Below are positions 23,091-30,959 of a DNA stretch of 32,989 nucleotides, piece after piece. Made by a program: the position numbers and the translations under genes. The stretch spans positions 1-32,989 of the forward strand of contig JAISJK010000058.1 of assembly GCA_031261565.1 (NCBI GenBank), read 5' to 3'. Positions within the stretch are counted from its first letter, which is position 1. Each line of letters opens with the position of its first letter. This DNA is from Candidatus Adiutrix sp. (GTDB lineage Bacteria; Desulfobacterota; Desulfarculia; Adiutricales; Adiutricaceae). The notes under the pieces were generated by a model, which was given only the letters and a program-made list of their open reading frames with translations, searched no databases and was not told the DNA's origin.

Positions 23091-24932
23091 TTAGCCGAGG
23101 AGGGACAGGGCCAGCTGGCTCAGGGAGTTGGCTTGGGCCAGCATGCCCACGGCCGCCTGGACCATGACGTTGTTCTTGGTGAACTCGGTCATTTCCTTGG
23201 CCACATCCACATCCGAGATGCGGCTTTCCGAGGCCTGCAGGTTTTCAGCCTGAATCTCCAGGTTGGTCATGGTGTTTTCCAGCCGGTTCTGCATGGCCCC
23301 GAGGTCGGCCCGCACCTTGTCTTTGCGGATAATGGCCTCATTCAAGGCGTCCAGAGCTTCCTGGGCGCTGGACTGGGTGCGCACTTCCGCCCCCGCCCAG
23401 TTGCCGTCGGCCGCGTTCTGAATCTCGACGAAAGAGTCGCGATCCAGACCGATGATGTTGTTGGCGATTTTACCGCCGATGCCCACCAGGTTGTATCGAT
23501 TGGCTGCGGTTTCGTCTCCGGTGTTGAAGTCGTAGGAAGTGCCGCTGCCGATATTGGCGATCCACAAGTCCCGATCATGGCCCACATCGCGGCCGTTTAA
23601 GGTGACGTTCCAGACGGCGTTGCCCCGGTCGGCCTTGGTCTGGACGGGGGTCATGGTGGCCCAGAACTCGCCGCCCAGGCTTAAGTTGGTTCCGGACTGA
23701 TTTTCCGCTCCGGTGGCCAAATTTAGAAATTTAACCGCATCGAGAGCCGACTGGGCCAGGGTGGCCGATGTATCGCTGGCTTTAACCCCTCTTTCGCAGG
23801 CCAGGATGTCGTTATTGTCGCCGCCATCCTTGTGGAAGACATAGATCATGCCGCTGTCGCCGCTTTGCATGGCCCAGAAACTCTTGGAATTAATATTGAT
23901 TGCGCTGACCAGAGCTGTAGCCCGATTGCCGTCTGCGGCGATAGCATGGATTACATCTTTACCTTTACCCTCAATGCCGAATTCAGTCTTAGCGGCAGTG
24001 GCTGAGCCCACATAATAAGTTTCGTTGCCAATACATACGGCGAAAGCGGCTAAACCGCTAGTGACCACCAGATCGCTAGCCGCGCCTGACCCAATTCTAA
24101 TGCCCACCCGGCTCTGGGTGCCGAGGTTGACCTTATCCACCAGATCCTGCAGGCTCTCACTGGAGGTGACCCGATAGACGCCGGCGGTGTATTTGCCGCT
24201 GAGGAGGTTGGTGTCGACATCTTCTTTCCAGTCCCAGTTGTAGCCGTAGCTGAAAGTCGCGCCGCTGACAAAGCCGGCCGGGCCGTCCAGGCTGGGGAAA
24301 CCGGCCGTGCAGCAGCCGGGGCCGCCCAAGGGGCCGGCCGCAGCCGCGCCCTGGCCCCAGATATCGTTCTTGGCGTCGCCGCCCACCCGCAGACCAGTGG
24401 AACTGGTGGCCCGGACATCGCCGATATTGATGAAATAATAGTCCTCGGCCGCATTGTTGCTGACCCCGAAGTGGACTTTCAGCCCCTGGCCGCCGTGCTG
24501 GTTGGTGATGGAGCCGTCCAGCAGCTTGACGCCGTTAAAGTTGGTGGCGTTGGCGATGCGGTCAATCTCCCGGGCCATGGCCTGGTATTCCGAGTTGATG
24601 ATATCCCGCTGCACCGTGGTGTAGGTGCCGGTGGCGGCCTGCTCGGCCAGCTCTTTCATGCGGGTCAGCTTTTCGTCAATAACCCCCAGGGCGCCGTCGG
24701 CCGTCTGAATCAGGCTGACGGCGTCGGCCGCGTTGCGGATGCCCTGCTGGGTGGTGGCGATATCGGCCCGCATGAGCTCGCGGATGGCCAGGCCGGCGGC
24801 GTCGTCGGCCGCGCTGGTGATGCGCAGGCCCGACGACAGGCGCTGGACGCTGGTGGCCAGTTTGCCGTAGGTGGTATTGAGGTTCCTGGCGGCGTTTTGG
24901 GCCATCATGTTGTGGTTGATGATCAGAGACAT
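23091..24932 (-). CDS. Flagellin, with large variable domain
   Basis: 613 residues. The D0/D1 N-terminus (about 1-150, MSLIINHNMMAQNAARNLN, VQRLSSGLRITSAADDAAGL, IDRIANATNFNGVKLLDG) and C-terminus (about 515-613, ALNEAIIRKDKVRADLGAMQ, SRISDVDVAKEMTEFTKNNV, LAQANSLSQLALSLLG) are canonical. Between them about 360 residues of glycine- and alanine-rich, surface-exposed sequence are unique to this protein. This part has a GPGCC cysteine pair plus single cysteines in AVCIGNE and ILACERG, which is unusual for flagellin. It polymerises as the filament after export. AAGGAGG lies six bases upstream of the ATG. It is transcribed alone from a sigma-28-like promoter. Confidence 0.97.
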   Translation of the reverse strand: MSLIINHNMMAQNAARNLNTTYGKLATSVQRLSSGLRITSAADDAAGLAIRELMRADIATTQQGIRNAADAVSLIQTADGALGVIDEKLTRMKELAEQAATGTYTTVQRDIINSEYQAMAREIDRIANATNFNGVKLLDGSITNQHGGQGLKVHFGVSNNAAEDYYFINIGDVRATSSTGLRVGGDAKNDIWGQGAAAAGPLGGPGCCTAGFPSLDGPAGFVSGATFSYGYNWDWKEDVDTNLLSGKYTAGVYRVTSSESLQDLVDKVNLGTQSRVGIRIGSGAASDLVVTSGLAAFAVCIGNETYYVGSATAAKTEFGIEGKGKDVIHAIAADGNRATALVSAININSKSFWAMQSGDSGMIYVFHKDGGDNNDILACERGVKASDTSATLAQSALDAVKFLNLATGAENQSGTNLSLGGEFWATMTPVQTKADRGNAVWNVTLNGRDVGHDRDLWIANIGSGTSYDFNTGDETAANRYNLVGIGGKIANNIIGLDRDSFVEIQNAADGNWAGAEVRTQSSAQEALDALNEAIIRKDKVRADLGAMQNRLENTMTNLEIQAENLQASESRISDVDVAKEMTEFTKNNVMVQAAVGMLAQANSLSQLALSLLG

Positions 24933-25180
24933 GGATATCCTCCTTGAGTTGCCCGGAAAGGGCCTGGGCGTCCCTGCCCATGTGGTGAATTTTTAAACTT
25001 TTTTTAAACCCGTTAAACGGGCTTTGACCTTTCTTAGAGATTTTATCGGATACCTTCGGAGCTAACTTAACGAATTTATAGTTAAAATAAACTTTAGGGA
25101 TAGCTGATAAATCGCTCTAGGCGGCCATGATTCACTTTTTCCCTTGCTTTTAGGGCTGATATGAATTACATAAAATATAA
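24933..25180. other. Divergent intergenic region, flagellin / sugar transferase
   Basis: It holds the sigma-28-like promoter (listed separately), the flagellin leader of about 100 nt, and a small palindrome CCCGTT-A-AACGGG at 25009-25021 in that leader. The last about 60 bp before the sugar transferase are AT-rich. A ten-codon frame (ATG at 25161, stop at 25191-25193) overlaps the start of the sugar transferase gene, but I see no evidence that it is a gene. Confidence 0.5.
25043..25070 (-). promoter_or_regulatory. Sigma-28 (FliA)-type promoter for flagellin
   Basis: On the minus strand TTAAGTTA (25070-25063), a 12-base spacer, and TCCGATAA (25050-25043) match TAAAGTTT-N11-GCCGATAA closely, with 6 of 8 and 7 of 8 identities and a spacer one base longer than usual. 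It lies about 110 bp before the flagellin start codon. Confidence 0.7.
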
Positions 25181-26542
25181 ATGCAGAGAATAGAGCACAA
25201 CCAAGCTTTTATAAAGTTAATGGCCACCTTCGTCATGTGGGTTCTTCAGGTCTCCATCTGGTCATGGGTGTGGATGACCCATTATGCCGATAATATCATG
25301 CGCCCCTTTGGCTACAAAGGCAATTGGCTGGTGGTTGCGGTCTACGGTCTTCTTTTTCTGCTGTTCACCCGTTTTTACGGGGGATATCAGGTCGGCTACT
25401 ACCGCAAATGGGATTTGGCCGTCTCCAACCTCCTGTCTCTTTTCCTGACCAACAGCGTCACTTATTTTCAAACCTGTCTGGTCGGGCGGGCCATCATGGA
25501 TTTTAAGCCGTTTGTGGGCATGACTCTTGCCCAGGCGGTGCTTGCCCTGCTGTGGGTTCAGACCGCCGGCGTTCTTTTCCGGCATTTGTTCCCGCCCTTT
25601 AAAATACTGATCGTTCACGGGGGAGGGAAGACCGCCGCAAACCTGATGGACAAAATGATTTTCCGGGAAGACAGATATTGCATAGAAGAGACCGTAGGCC
25701 TGGAAATCGGTTTTGAAATGGTCTGCTCAAAAATTTTGGCCTATAAAGTGGTCATTTTGTGCGATCTGCCGGCTAAAATGCGTAATACGCTGCTAAAATA
25801 CTGTTTTAGACATTCGATCCGCACCTACACCACTCCCAAACTTTCGGACATCCTGATCCGGGGGGCGGTAGACCTGGATTTGTTCGACACTCCCCTGCTT
25901 TTGAACCGCAACCAGGGGCTGACCGTAAGTCAGCGGGTCGTCAAACGGGCTCTGGATCTCAGCCTAACCATATTCGGGCTGATAGCGGCCGCTCCCTTCA
26001 TGATTATGACGGCCCTGGCCATCAAGGCATCTGACGGTGGCCCGGTCTTGTTCCTTCAGGATCGCTGCACCATAAATAACCGGATTTTTCGCATCTACAA
26101 ATTCCGGAGCATGATTGTGGACGCGGAAAAAGATGGCCTCCCCAATCCGGCCATTGATAATGACCACCGCATCACCCCGGTGGGGAGGGTTATCCGCAAG
26201 TTTCGCCTCGATGAACTGCCGCAACTATTTAATGTATTGAAGGGCGATATGAGCATAGTCGGCCCCCGGCCGGAGCGTTTAGAGCATGTGCTTAAATATA
26301 CGGAAGAAATTACTGAATTTGATTTCCGCTCCAAAGTCAAGGGGGGCATTACTGGCTACGCCCAAATCATAGGCCGCTACAACACCACCGCCTACGACAA
26401 GTTGAAAATGGATTTAATGTATATCACGAATTACTCGGTCTTAGAGGATTTAAAGCTGATATTGATGACCCTTAAGATACTGTTCAGCCGGGAAAGCACC
26501 GCCGGGTTTTCAAAAGGGAAAAATGACCCGCCAAGCCGGTGA
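25181..26542 (+). CDS. Polyprenyl-phosphate sugar-1-phosphate transferase (exopolysaccharide initiation)
   Basis: 453 residues. Four or five N-terminal membrane segments (about 10-140) and a central nucleotide-binding-like region (about 145-245, FKILIVHGGGKTAANLMDKM) precede the bacterial sugar transferase domain (about 248-440). This domain has KRALDLSLTIFGLIAAAPFM, GGPVLFLQDR, FRIYKFRSMIVDAEKDG, RKFRLDELPQLFNVLKGDMS and IVGPRPERLE. It belongs to the WcaJ/WbaP-like polyprenyl glycosylphosphotransferases, which load the first sugar phosphate onto undecaprenyl phosphate. No recognisable ribosome site precedes the ATG, so either the message is leaderless or the start is further downstream. No other polysaccharide gene is adjacent, but the epimerase and aminotransferase 3.5-5 kb downstream could supply sugars. 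The sugar substrate is unknown. Confidence 0.9.
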   Translation: MQRIEHNQAFIKLMATFVMWVLQVSIWSWVWMTHYADNIMRPFGYKGNWLVVAVYGLLFLLFTRFYGGYQVGYYRKWDLAVSNLLSLFLTNSVTYFQTCLVGRAIMDFKPFVGMTLAQAVLALLWVQTAGVLFRHLFPPFKILIVHGGGKTAANLMDKMIFREDRYCIEETVGLEIGFEMVCSKILAYKVVILCDLPAKMRNTLLKYCFRHSIRTYTTPKLSDILIRGAVDLDLFDTPLLLNRNQGLTVSQRVVKRALDLSLTIFGLIAAAPFMIMTALAIKASDGGPVLFLQDRCTINNRIFRIYKFRSMIVDAEKDGLPNPAIDNDHRITPVGRVIRKFRLDELPQLFNVLKGDMSIVGPRPERLEHVLKYTEEITEFDFRSKVKGGITGYAQIIGRYNTTAYDKLKMDLMYITNYSVLEDLKLILMTLKILFSRESTAGFSKGKNDPPSR

Positions 26543-26557
26543 AAGTTACATAAAAAA

Positions 26558-26588
26558 GAAACCGAGACTTAGGCGGAGTCTCGGTTTC
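26558..26588. terminator. 12-bp hairpin after the sugar transferase gene
   Basis: GAAACCGAGACT at 26558-26569 pairs perfectly with AGTCTCGGTTTC at 26577-26588 around a seven-base loop. On the plus strand it is preceded by six A and followed by AACAAC; only the minus strand has a proper T-tract. As drawn it is a better intrinsic terminator for minus-strand transcription, although it may also end the sugar transferase message. Confidence 0.7.
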
Positions 26589-26750
26589 AACAACAAGGAG
26601 AATGATTTGGAGTTTTAGCTATGGTCTTGGGCATGACCGTTGCCAAGTAGTGTTGCAAAGGCCGTGCCAAATCTTGGTAAGAGGGCTATATGCTCCTAAA
26701 TGACCTATTTTAATTGTATTTTATCTATAAATAGACTTAATTATAAATAG

Positions 26751-26838
26751 CCGCCGGTTCAAATTTTAGGTTTCTGGCCATCTTTAGTTCAAATAATAGG
26801 ACGGTGTTGGACAAATTTTTGAACCGCCGGTTCAAAAA
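26751..26838. repeat. Palindrome with a half-site copy
   Basis: Positions 26816-26838 are a perfect palindrome: arms TTTTTGAACCG and CGGTTCAAAAA around a central C. At 26751-26763 the sequence CCGCCGGTTCAAA repeats the right half, and each copy is followed by a GGCCATCTTTAG / GGCCATCTTAG tail (26777-26788 and 26863-26873). The arrangement looks like a degenerate duplication or a pair of regulator sites. There is no T-tract suited to termination. Confidence 0.5.
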
Positions 26839-26907
26839 ACAGCCCTCGGGCTCATAAATTTGGGCCATCTTAGCTTATGCTCCTCCCTGCTCCCGGGTCT
26901 GTCTTTC

Positions 26908-26936
26908 TTGTCTTATGGGTCAGGCCGGGTTATAAT
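26908..26936 (+). promoter_or_regulatory. Sigma-70 promoter for the 26981-32219 operon
   Basis: TTGTCT at 26908-26913 (4 of 6), a 17-base spacer, and a perfect TATAAT at 26931-26936. Transcription should start near 26943, giving a leader of about 38 nt before the membrane-protein ATG. Confidence 0.75.
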
Positions 26937-26980
26937 GAATAAAACTTGGCCGGCGGAGTAGAGCCGCATGAAACTTCAAC

Positions 26981-27352
26981 ATGAAACTCTTTGACCTGAG
27001 CGGCCCGGAAGCGCTGGAAGCCAGGCGGCTGATCAGGTGGCACCTGGGCTATGTGGGGCTGGTGGCCTTTTTTTTCTGGGTCATCTACTATTTTGGGTTT
27101 TTCAAGGCCAGCCCCTTTTTGCGGGAGGGCCCCATTTTCATCTATCTGGCCCCGCTGGTCACCATTGTTTTTGTGGCCGTTTCCCCCTGGCGCGGCCGCT
27201 GGCTCCGGGCGGCCCGGGACACCCGTGACCGCCTGGACGGCGAGCCGGTATTTTGCCTGATGGCCGCCCTGGTCTTTTATTTCGGCTTTTACCTCTATAG
27301 CCTCCTGTTGTGGGCCTTGGCCGCCCTGGGGCCCTCGATTTTTTATATGTAA
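26981..27352 (+). CDS. Small multi-pass membrane protein, unknown function
   Basis: 123 residues with hydrophobic segments at about 22-42, 50-67 and 86-118 and short charged loops (PWRGRWLRAARDTRDRLDGE between the second and third). I do not recognise a family. The ATG at 26981 overlaps an eight-codon frame (ATG 26968, TGA 26992-26994) whose own ATG has the better upstream purine-rich sequence, so the small frame may couple translation or the true start may differ. It is the first gene after the promoter and is followed after 4 nt by the solute-binding protein, which suggests an envelope role. Confidence 0.65.
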   Translation: MKLFDLSGPEALEARRLIRWHLGYVGLVAFFFWVIYYFGFFKASPFLREGPIFIYLAPLVTIVFVAVSPWRGRWLRAARDTRDRLDGEPVFCLMAALVFYFGFYLYSLLLWALAALGPSIFYM

Positions 27353-27356
27353 TTTT

Positions 27357-28958
27357 ATGAATTGTTATCATAAGTTATTGGCAAGCATTCTACCCGTGGC
27401 CACAGCCCTGCTCCTGTCCGCCGGGCTGGCCGGGGCCGCCCCGGCGGCCAAGCCCGCCCAAAATCAGCAGTTCCGGGCCATCTACCCGACCGAGCCCAAA
27501 ACGCTCGACCCTCACCAGAATGACCCGGCGGCCTGGCCCGTCATCATGGCCACCTATGGCCGCCTGATGACCTTAAAGGAGGGCACGGCCCAGCCGGCGC
27601 CGGCCCTGGTGCAATTTGTCCGGGTTTCCACCAATGGCCTGAAATACACTTTTCAGTTGGCCGAGGGCCTGACCTTTTCCGACGGGATCCCCCTCGACAG
27701 CCAGGCGGTTCTGTATTCCTTCGACCGGCTCATGGCCAGCGAGGTCGGCCGCCGCTATTACCCCTACCTGACCAGTTTTGAGCCCAAAGGAGACTATTCC
27801 TTCCAGTTGATTCTCTCGCGGCCTTGGCCGCCGTTCCTGGCCTCCCTGGCCCTGCCCGCCGCCTCGCTGATCAGCCCCGGCCTCCGGGATCGGCCGGCCG
27901 ACTATCTCCGCACCCGCACTCTGGGTAGCGGTTCTTACCAGGTCTATGACTGGCAAAACCACACCCTTGGGCTGCAGGTTCGGCCGGATCGGGTGGCCAA
28001 GCCCCGGGTGGCCCAGGCGCTGTTCCATTACGAGCCGGATCCGGGCCGGCGGTATGAGAAAATGACGGCCCACAGCGCCCACCTGGCCGTTGACCCGGCC
28101 CGGCCGCAGTCAGGCCTGCCGCCCAACTTTCAGATGAAGCAAGTGCCCACTTTCGGGGCCCGCTACCTGGCTTTCAACACCCGGAAGGTTTACCTCAGCC
28201 GCCCCGAAGTCCGGCGGGCTATGGCCCGGATCATCAGCGAATCAATGAAAGGCCACCCGCCCCTGGCGGCCGGCTTATTTCCCCCCGGCCTTTTTTACAA
28301 CGCCCCGGCCGGCCTCTCGGCACCAATTGAAGCGGCTGAGGAGCCGCTCCGGGCCATTGGTTGGCCGGACGATCCCCTGATCCTGGCCCACCCGGCCGCT
28401 GACCCCGCCCTGGCCGCTCTGGCCGGGGAGGTGGCCGCCGCCCTGACCGCCGCCGGCCGGCCGGTGGCGGTTGCCCCCCGGGCCGGGGAGCCCGGCGATT
28501 ACGACCTCTGGCTGGACGCCCGTTTTCCGGAGATACCGGCGGCCGATATGTGGCTGGGCCGTTTTTTGGATTCCACCTCCTCCCCGGAGGGCAACCCGGC
28601 TTTTTTCCGCAACCGGCGGGCCGACCAGTTGATCGGGGAAATTGCGGCGACCATCGGCCAGCCGGATGACGGCCCCCGGGAAGTGGAGCGACTGGAAACC
28701 GTCCGGGCCGCCAAGCTGGCCGCTTTAGTGGCCCTGGCCCGGGACGAGGCTCCCTATGTCTTTTTAGAGCCGATTGAGCGGCCCCTGGTCATTGATGTGC
28801 GCCTGGCCAAAACCATGCCCCACCCGGCCTGGCCGGAGGTCTGGCCCCTGGATCAGGTTGACCTGAAACCCTTCAGCTTCCGCTCCGGGGCCAACCCCAC
28901 CGGCCGGCCGCCCGCCGCCGCCCAGCCGGAGCCGGGCCCTCAGGAGCCCCCCCAATGA
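27357..28958 (+). CDS. Family-5 extracellular solute-binding protein (peptide/nickel type)
   Basis: 533 residues. A signal peptide (about 1-27, ending LAGAAPA) without a lipobox cysteine is followed by the SBP_bac_5 fold: RAIYPTEPKTLDPHQNDPA, YTFQLAEGLTFSDGIPLDSQ, AVLYSFDRLMASEVG, FGARYLAFNTRKVYLSRPEV and RRAMARIISES. Such proteins normally deliver oligopeptides, nickel or similar to an ABC importer. No permease or ATPase gene is nearby, so the partner is encoded elsewhere or the protein has another job. The C-terminus is a proline-rich tail. It overlaps the Sel1 gene by 4 nt (ATGA). There is no ribosome site at its start, so translation is probably coupled to the preceding gene. Confidence 0.85.
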   Translation: MNCYHKLLASILPVATALLLSAGLAGAAPAAKPAQNQQFRAIYPTEPKTLDPHQNDPAAWPVIMATYGRLMTLKEGTAQPAPALVQFVRVSTNGLKYTFQLAEGLTFSDGIPLDSQAVLYSFDRLMASEVGRRYYPYLTSFEPKGDYSFQLILSRPWPPFLASLALPAASLISPGLRDRPADYLRTRTLGSGSYQVYDWQNHTLGLQVRPDRVAKPRVAQALFHYEPDPGRRYEKMTAHSAHLAVDPARPQSGLPPNFQMKQVPTFGARYLAFNTRKVYLSRPEVRRAMARIISESMKGHPPLAAGLFPPGLFYNAPAGLSAPIEAAEEPLRAIGWPDDPLILAHPAADPALAALAGEVAAALTAAGRPVAVAPRAGEPGDYDLWLDARFPEIPAADMWLGRFLDSTSSPEGNPAFFRNRRADQLIGEIAATIGQPDDGPREVERLETVRAAKLAALVALARDEAPYVFLEPIERPLVIDVRLAKTMPHPAWPEVWPLDQVDLKPFSFRSGANPTGRPPAAAQPEPGPQEPPQ

Positions 28959-29986
28959 GGCGCTGCTGTTTGAATCTGGCCCTGGGGCTGTTCCTGGCCG
29001 CCGCGCTTCCGGCCCAGGCTGACGACCCGGCCCGGGCCGAGCTCCTGGCCGGTCTGGCTCTGGAATATAGGCCGGTGGGCGACCCTGATTATCAGGCGGC
29101 AGCCGGCCATTACCAGGCGGCGGCGGCGGCCGGCTCCCGGGAGGCCCTCCTGGCTCTGGCCCGCCTCAGCGGCCCGGGTGCCCCTCTCTGGCAGGGGCCG
29201 GAGCTGTGGCGCGACCGCCTGTTGGCCGCAGCCCGGGCCGGCTGGCCCGAAGCCGCCTTCCAACTGGCCGAGGGCCTGGCCGACCAAACTCTGACCGGCC
29301 TGGATCCGGCCGCCTTTTATTTCCAGGCGGCCACCGCCGGCCACGGCCCGGCCGCCCGCCGCCTGGGGGAGCTCTATCTGGCCGGCCAGCCCAAAGATGA
29401 ATCTCAGGCCGCTTTCTGGCTGGCCCTGGCGGCGGAAAATCACGAGCCCGAGGCGGCTCTGGCCCTGGGCAAACTCCTTTACCCGAGCCGGCCCGAGGCG
29501 GCCCGCCGCTGGCTGGAGCAGGCCCGGTCGGCCGAGGGCTCCTATCTGTTAGGCCAGATTTATTTAAAAGAGCGGCGCTACATTGAGGCCCTCAGCGCTC
29601 TGACTCTGGCCGCCGACCAGCATTACCCCCCGGCCCACCTGGCCCTGGGGCTGTTGAGCTTAAACAATGATTTTGGCCGGCGGCCCAACCCCCGGGAGGC
29701 CCTCCAGCATTTTAAAATAGCGGCCAAAGCTGACCTGCCCGAAGGCGCCTATCAGCTGGCCCGCATGTATCTGACCGGCCTGGCCACCCCCAAAGACCCG
29801 ATTACCGGGGCTTTCTGGCTGCACCAGGCCGCCAGCCGGGGCTATGAGGCGGCCGGCCCGGAGTATGACCAGGTCATTTATAATTTCACGGTCGGCCAGA
29901 AAAAGCGGCTGGAGCGCATGATTGAGGAGGGGCTGGCCCCCACTACCAAAGCGCCTGGGCCAGCCAGGGCGGGAGGCGATTTATGA
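28955..29986 (+). CDS. Exported Sel1-like (TPR-type) repeat protein
   Basis: 343 residues with a signal peptide (about 1-22, ending PAQA). Helical-hairpin repeats of about 36 residues follow: AAGHYQAAAAAGSREALLAL, AAARAGWPEAAFQLAEGLAD, AATAGHGPAARRLGELYLAG, AAFWLALAAENHEPEAALAL, LAADQHYPPAHLALGLLSL, REALQHFKIAAKADLPEGAY, GAFWLHQAASRGYEAA. This is the Sel1 pattern, used for protein-protein contacts in the periplasm or at the envelope. The specific partner is unknown. It overlaps the genes on both sides by 4 nt, so the operon is tightly coupled. Confidence 0.85.
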   Translation: MRRCCLNLALGLFLAAALPAQADDPARAELLAGLALEYRPVGDPDYQAAAGHYQAAAAAGSREALLALARLSGPGAPLWQGPELWRDRLLAAARAGWPEAAFQLAEGLADQTLTGLDPAAFYFQAATAGHGPAARRLGELYLAGQPKDESQAAFWLALAAENHEPEAALALGKLLYPSRPEAARRWLEQARSAEGSYLLGQIYLKERRYIEALSALTLAADQHYPPAHLALGLLSLNNDFGRRPNPREALQHFKIAAKADLPEGAYQLARMYLTGLATPKDPITGAFWLHQAASRGYEAAGPEYDQVIYNFTVGQKKRLERMIEEGLAPTTKAPGPARAGGDL

Positions 29987-30945
29987 AAGTTTTGGTCATT
30001 GGCGGCGCCGGCTATCTCGGCGGTGCCCTCACCCCCCTGCTGCTGGCCGAGGGCCATGAGGTGACGGTTTTGGACAACCTCACCTTTGGCTCGGCGGCTG
30101 TCCAGCCCCATTTGACTCATGACCGTTTCCGCCTGGTGACCGGCGACCTGCGCGACATCGGGGCGGTGGCCCGGGCCCTGCGCGGCCAGGAGGCGGTGGT
30201 GCTGCTGGCCTCTCTGGTGGGCGAGGCCGCCTGCGACCGGGATCCGGAGGAGACCCTGGCCGTCAACTATCTAGGTTCGCTCAACGCTTTAAAAGCCGCC
30301 GCCTGGCTCGGTCTCAGCCGCTTTATTTTCATCTCCACCGACTCCTGCTACGGGGCCCAGGAAAAAGTGCTGCTCCAGGAGGAGTCGCCCCTGCGGCCCA
30401 TTTCCCTCTATGCCGAACTGAAGGCCCGGGTGGAGGAGGAAACGCTGAAAATGGCCCGGCCGGCCGGGTTCATCCCCACCATTCTCCGCCTGGCCACCCT
30501 CTACGGCCTGGCCCCGAGGATGCGCTTTGATCTGGTCATCAATCTCCTGACCCGGGAGGCGGTGGCCGGGGAAGGAGCCCGGATTTTCAGCGGCGAGCAG
30601 TGGCGGCCCCTGGTTCACGTCCGGGACGCGGCCCGGGCCGTGGCCCTGGCCCTGGCCGCCCCGGCCGAGGTGGTGGCCGGGCAGGTTTTCAATGTCGGCT
30701 CCAACCAGCAGAATATCCAGTTTAAAGACCTGGCCGGGCTGTTGCAACAGACTCTGCCCGGGGCCAAAATTGAAACCGTGGATCAGCCGCCGGACCTGCG
30801 GGACTATCACGTCTGTTTTGACAAAATAGCGCGGGCTCTAAACTTTAAGCCCGACTGGACTGTGGCGGCCGGCATCGCCGAAATCGCCGAGGCCCTGGCC
30901 AGCGGGAGCCTGGGTGACCCCTATGCCCCGAAATATCGCAATTGA
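29983..30945 (+). CDS. NAD-dependent epimerase/dehydratase (extended SDR)
   Basis: 320 residues. The Rossmann motif GGAGYLGG is at residues 7-14, DLR at about 56, and FISTDSCYG followed by YAELKARVEEE gives the catalytic Tyr-x3-Lys near residue 145. LRLATLYGLAPRMRFDLVIN and WRPLVHVRDAARAVALAL are substrate-side motifs typical of nucleotide-sugar epimerases and dehydratases. Likely activity is on an NDP-sugar; the exact product cannot be told. It overlaps the Sel1 gene (ATGA) and is followed directly by an aminotransferase, suggesting amino- or deoxysugar synthesis. Confidence 0.88.
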   Translation: MKVLVIGGAGYLGGALTPLLLAEGHEVTVLDNLTFGSAAVQPHLTHDRFRLVTGDLRDIGAVARALRGQEAVVLLASLVGEAACDRDPEETLAVNYLGSLNALKAAAWLGLSRFIFISTDSCYGAQEKVLLQEESPLRPISLYAELKARVEEETLKMARPAGFIPTILRLATLYGLAPRMRFDLVINLLTREAVAGEGARIFSGEQWRPLVHVRDAARAVALALAAPAEVVAGQVFNVGSNQQNIQFKDLAGLLQQTLPGAKIETVDQPPDLRDYHVCFDKIARALNFKPDWTVAAGIAEIAEALASGSLGDPYAPKYRN

Positions 30946-30959
30946 TCAGAAATATCGCC

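Larger units (their letters stand above)
26543..26980. other. Gene-poor spacer, 438 bp
   Basis: No protein gene is supported. It contains a 12-bp inverted repeat right after the sugar transferase, an AT-rich middle, two related palindromic elements, and a sigma-70 promoter that serves the downstream operon. The parts are listed separately. A 32-codon frame at about 26602 has no recognisable product and a badly spaced ribosome site. Confidence 0.6.
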
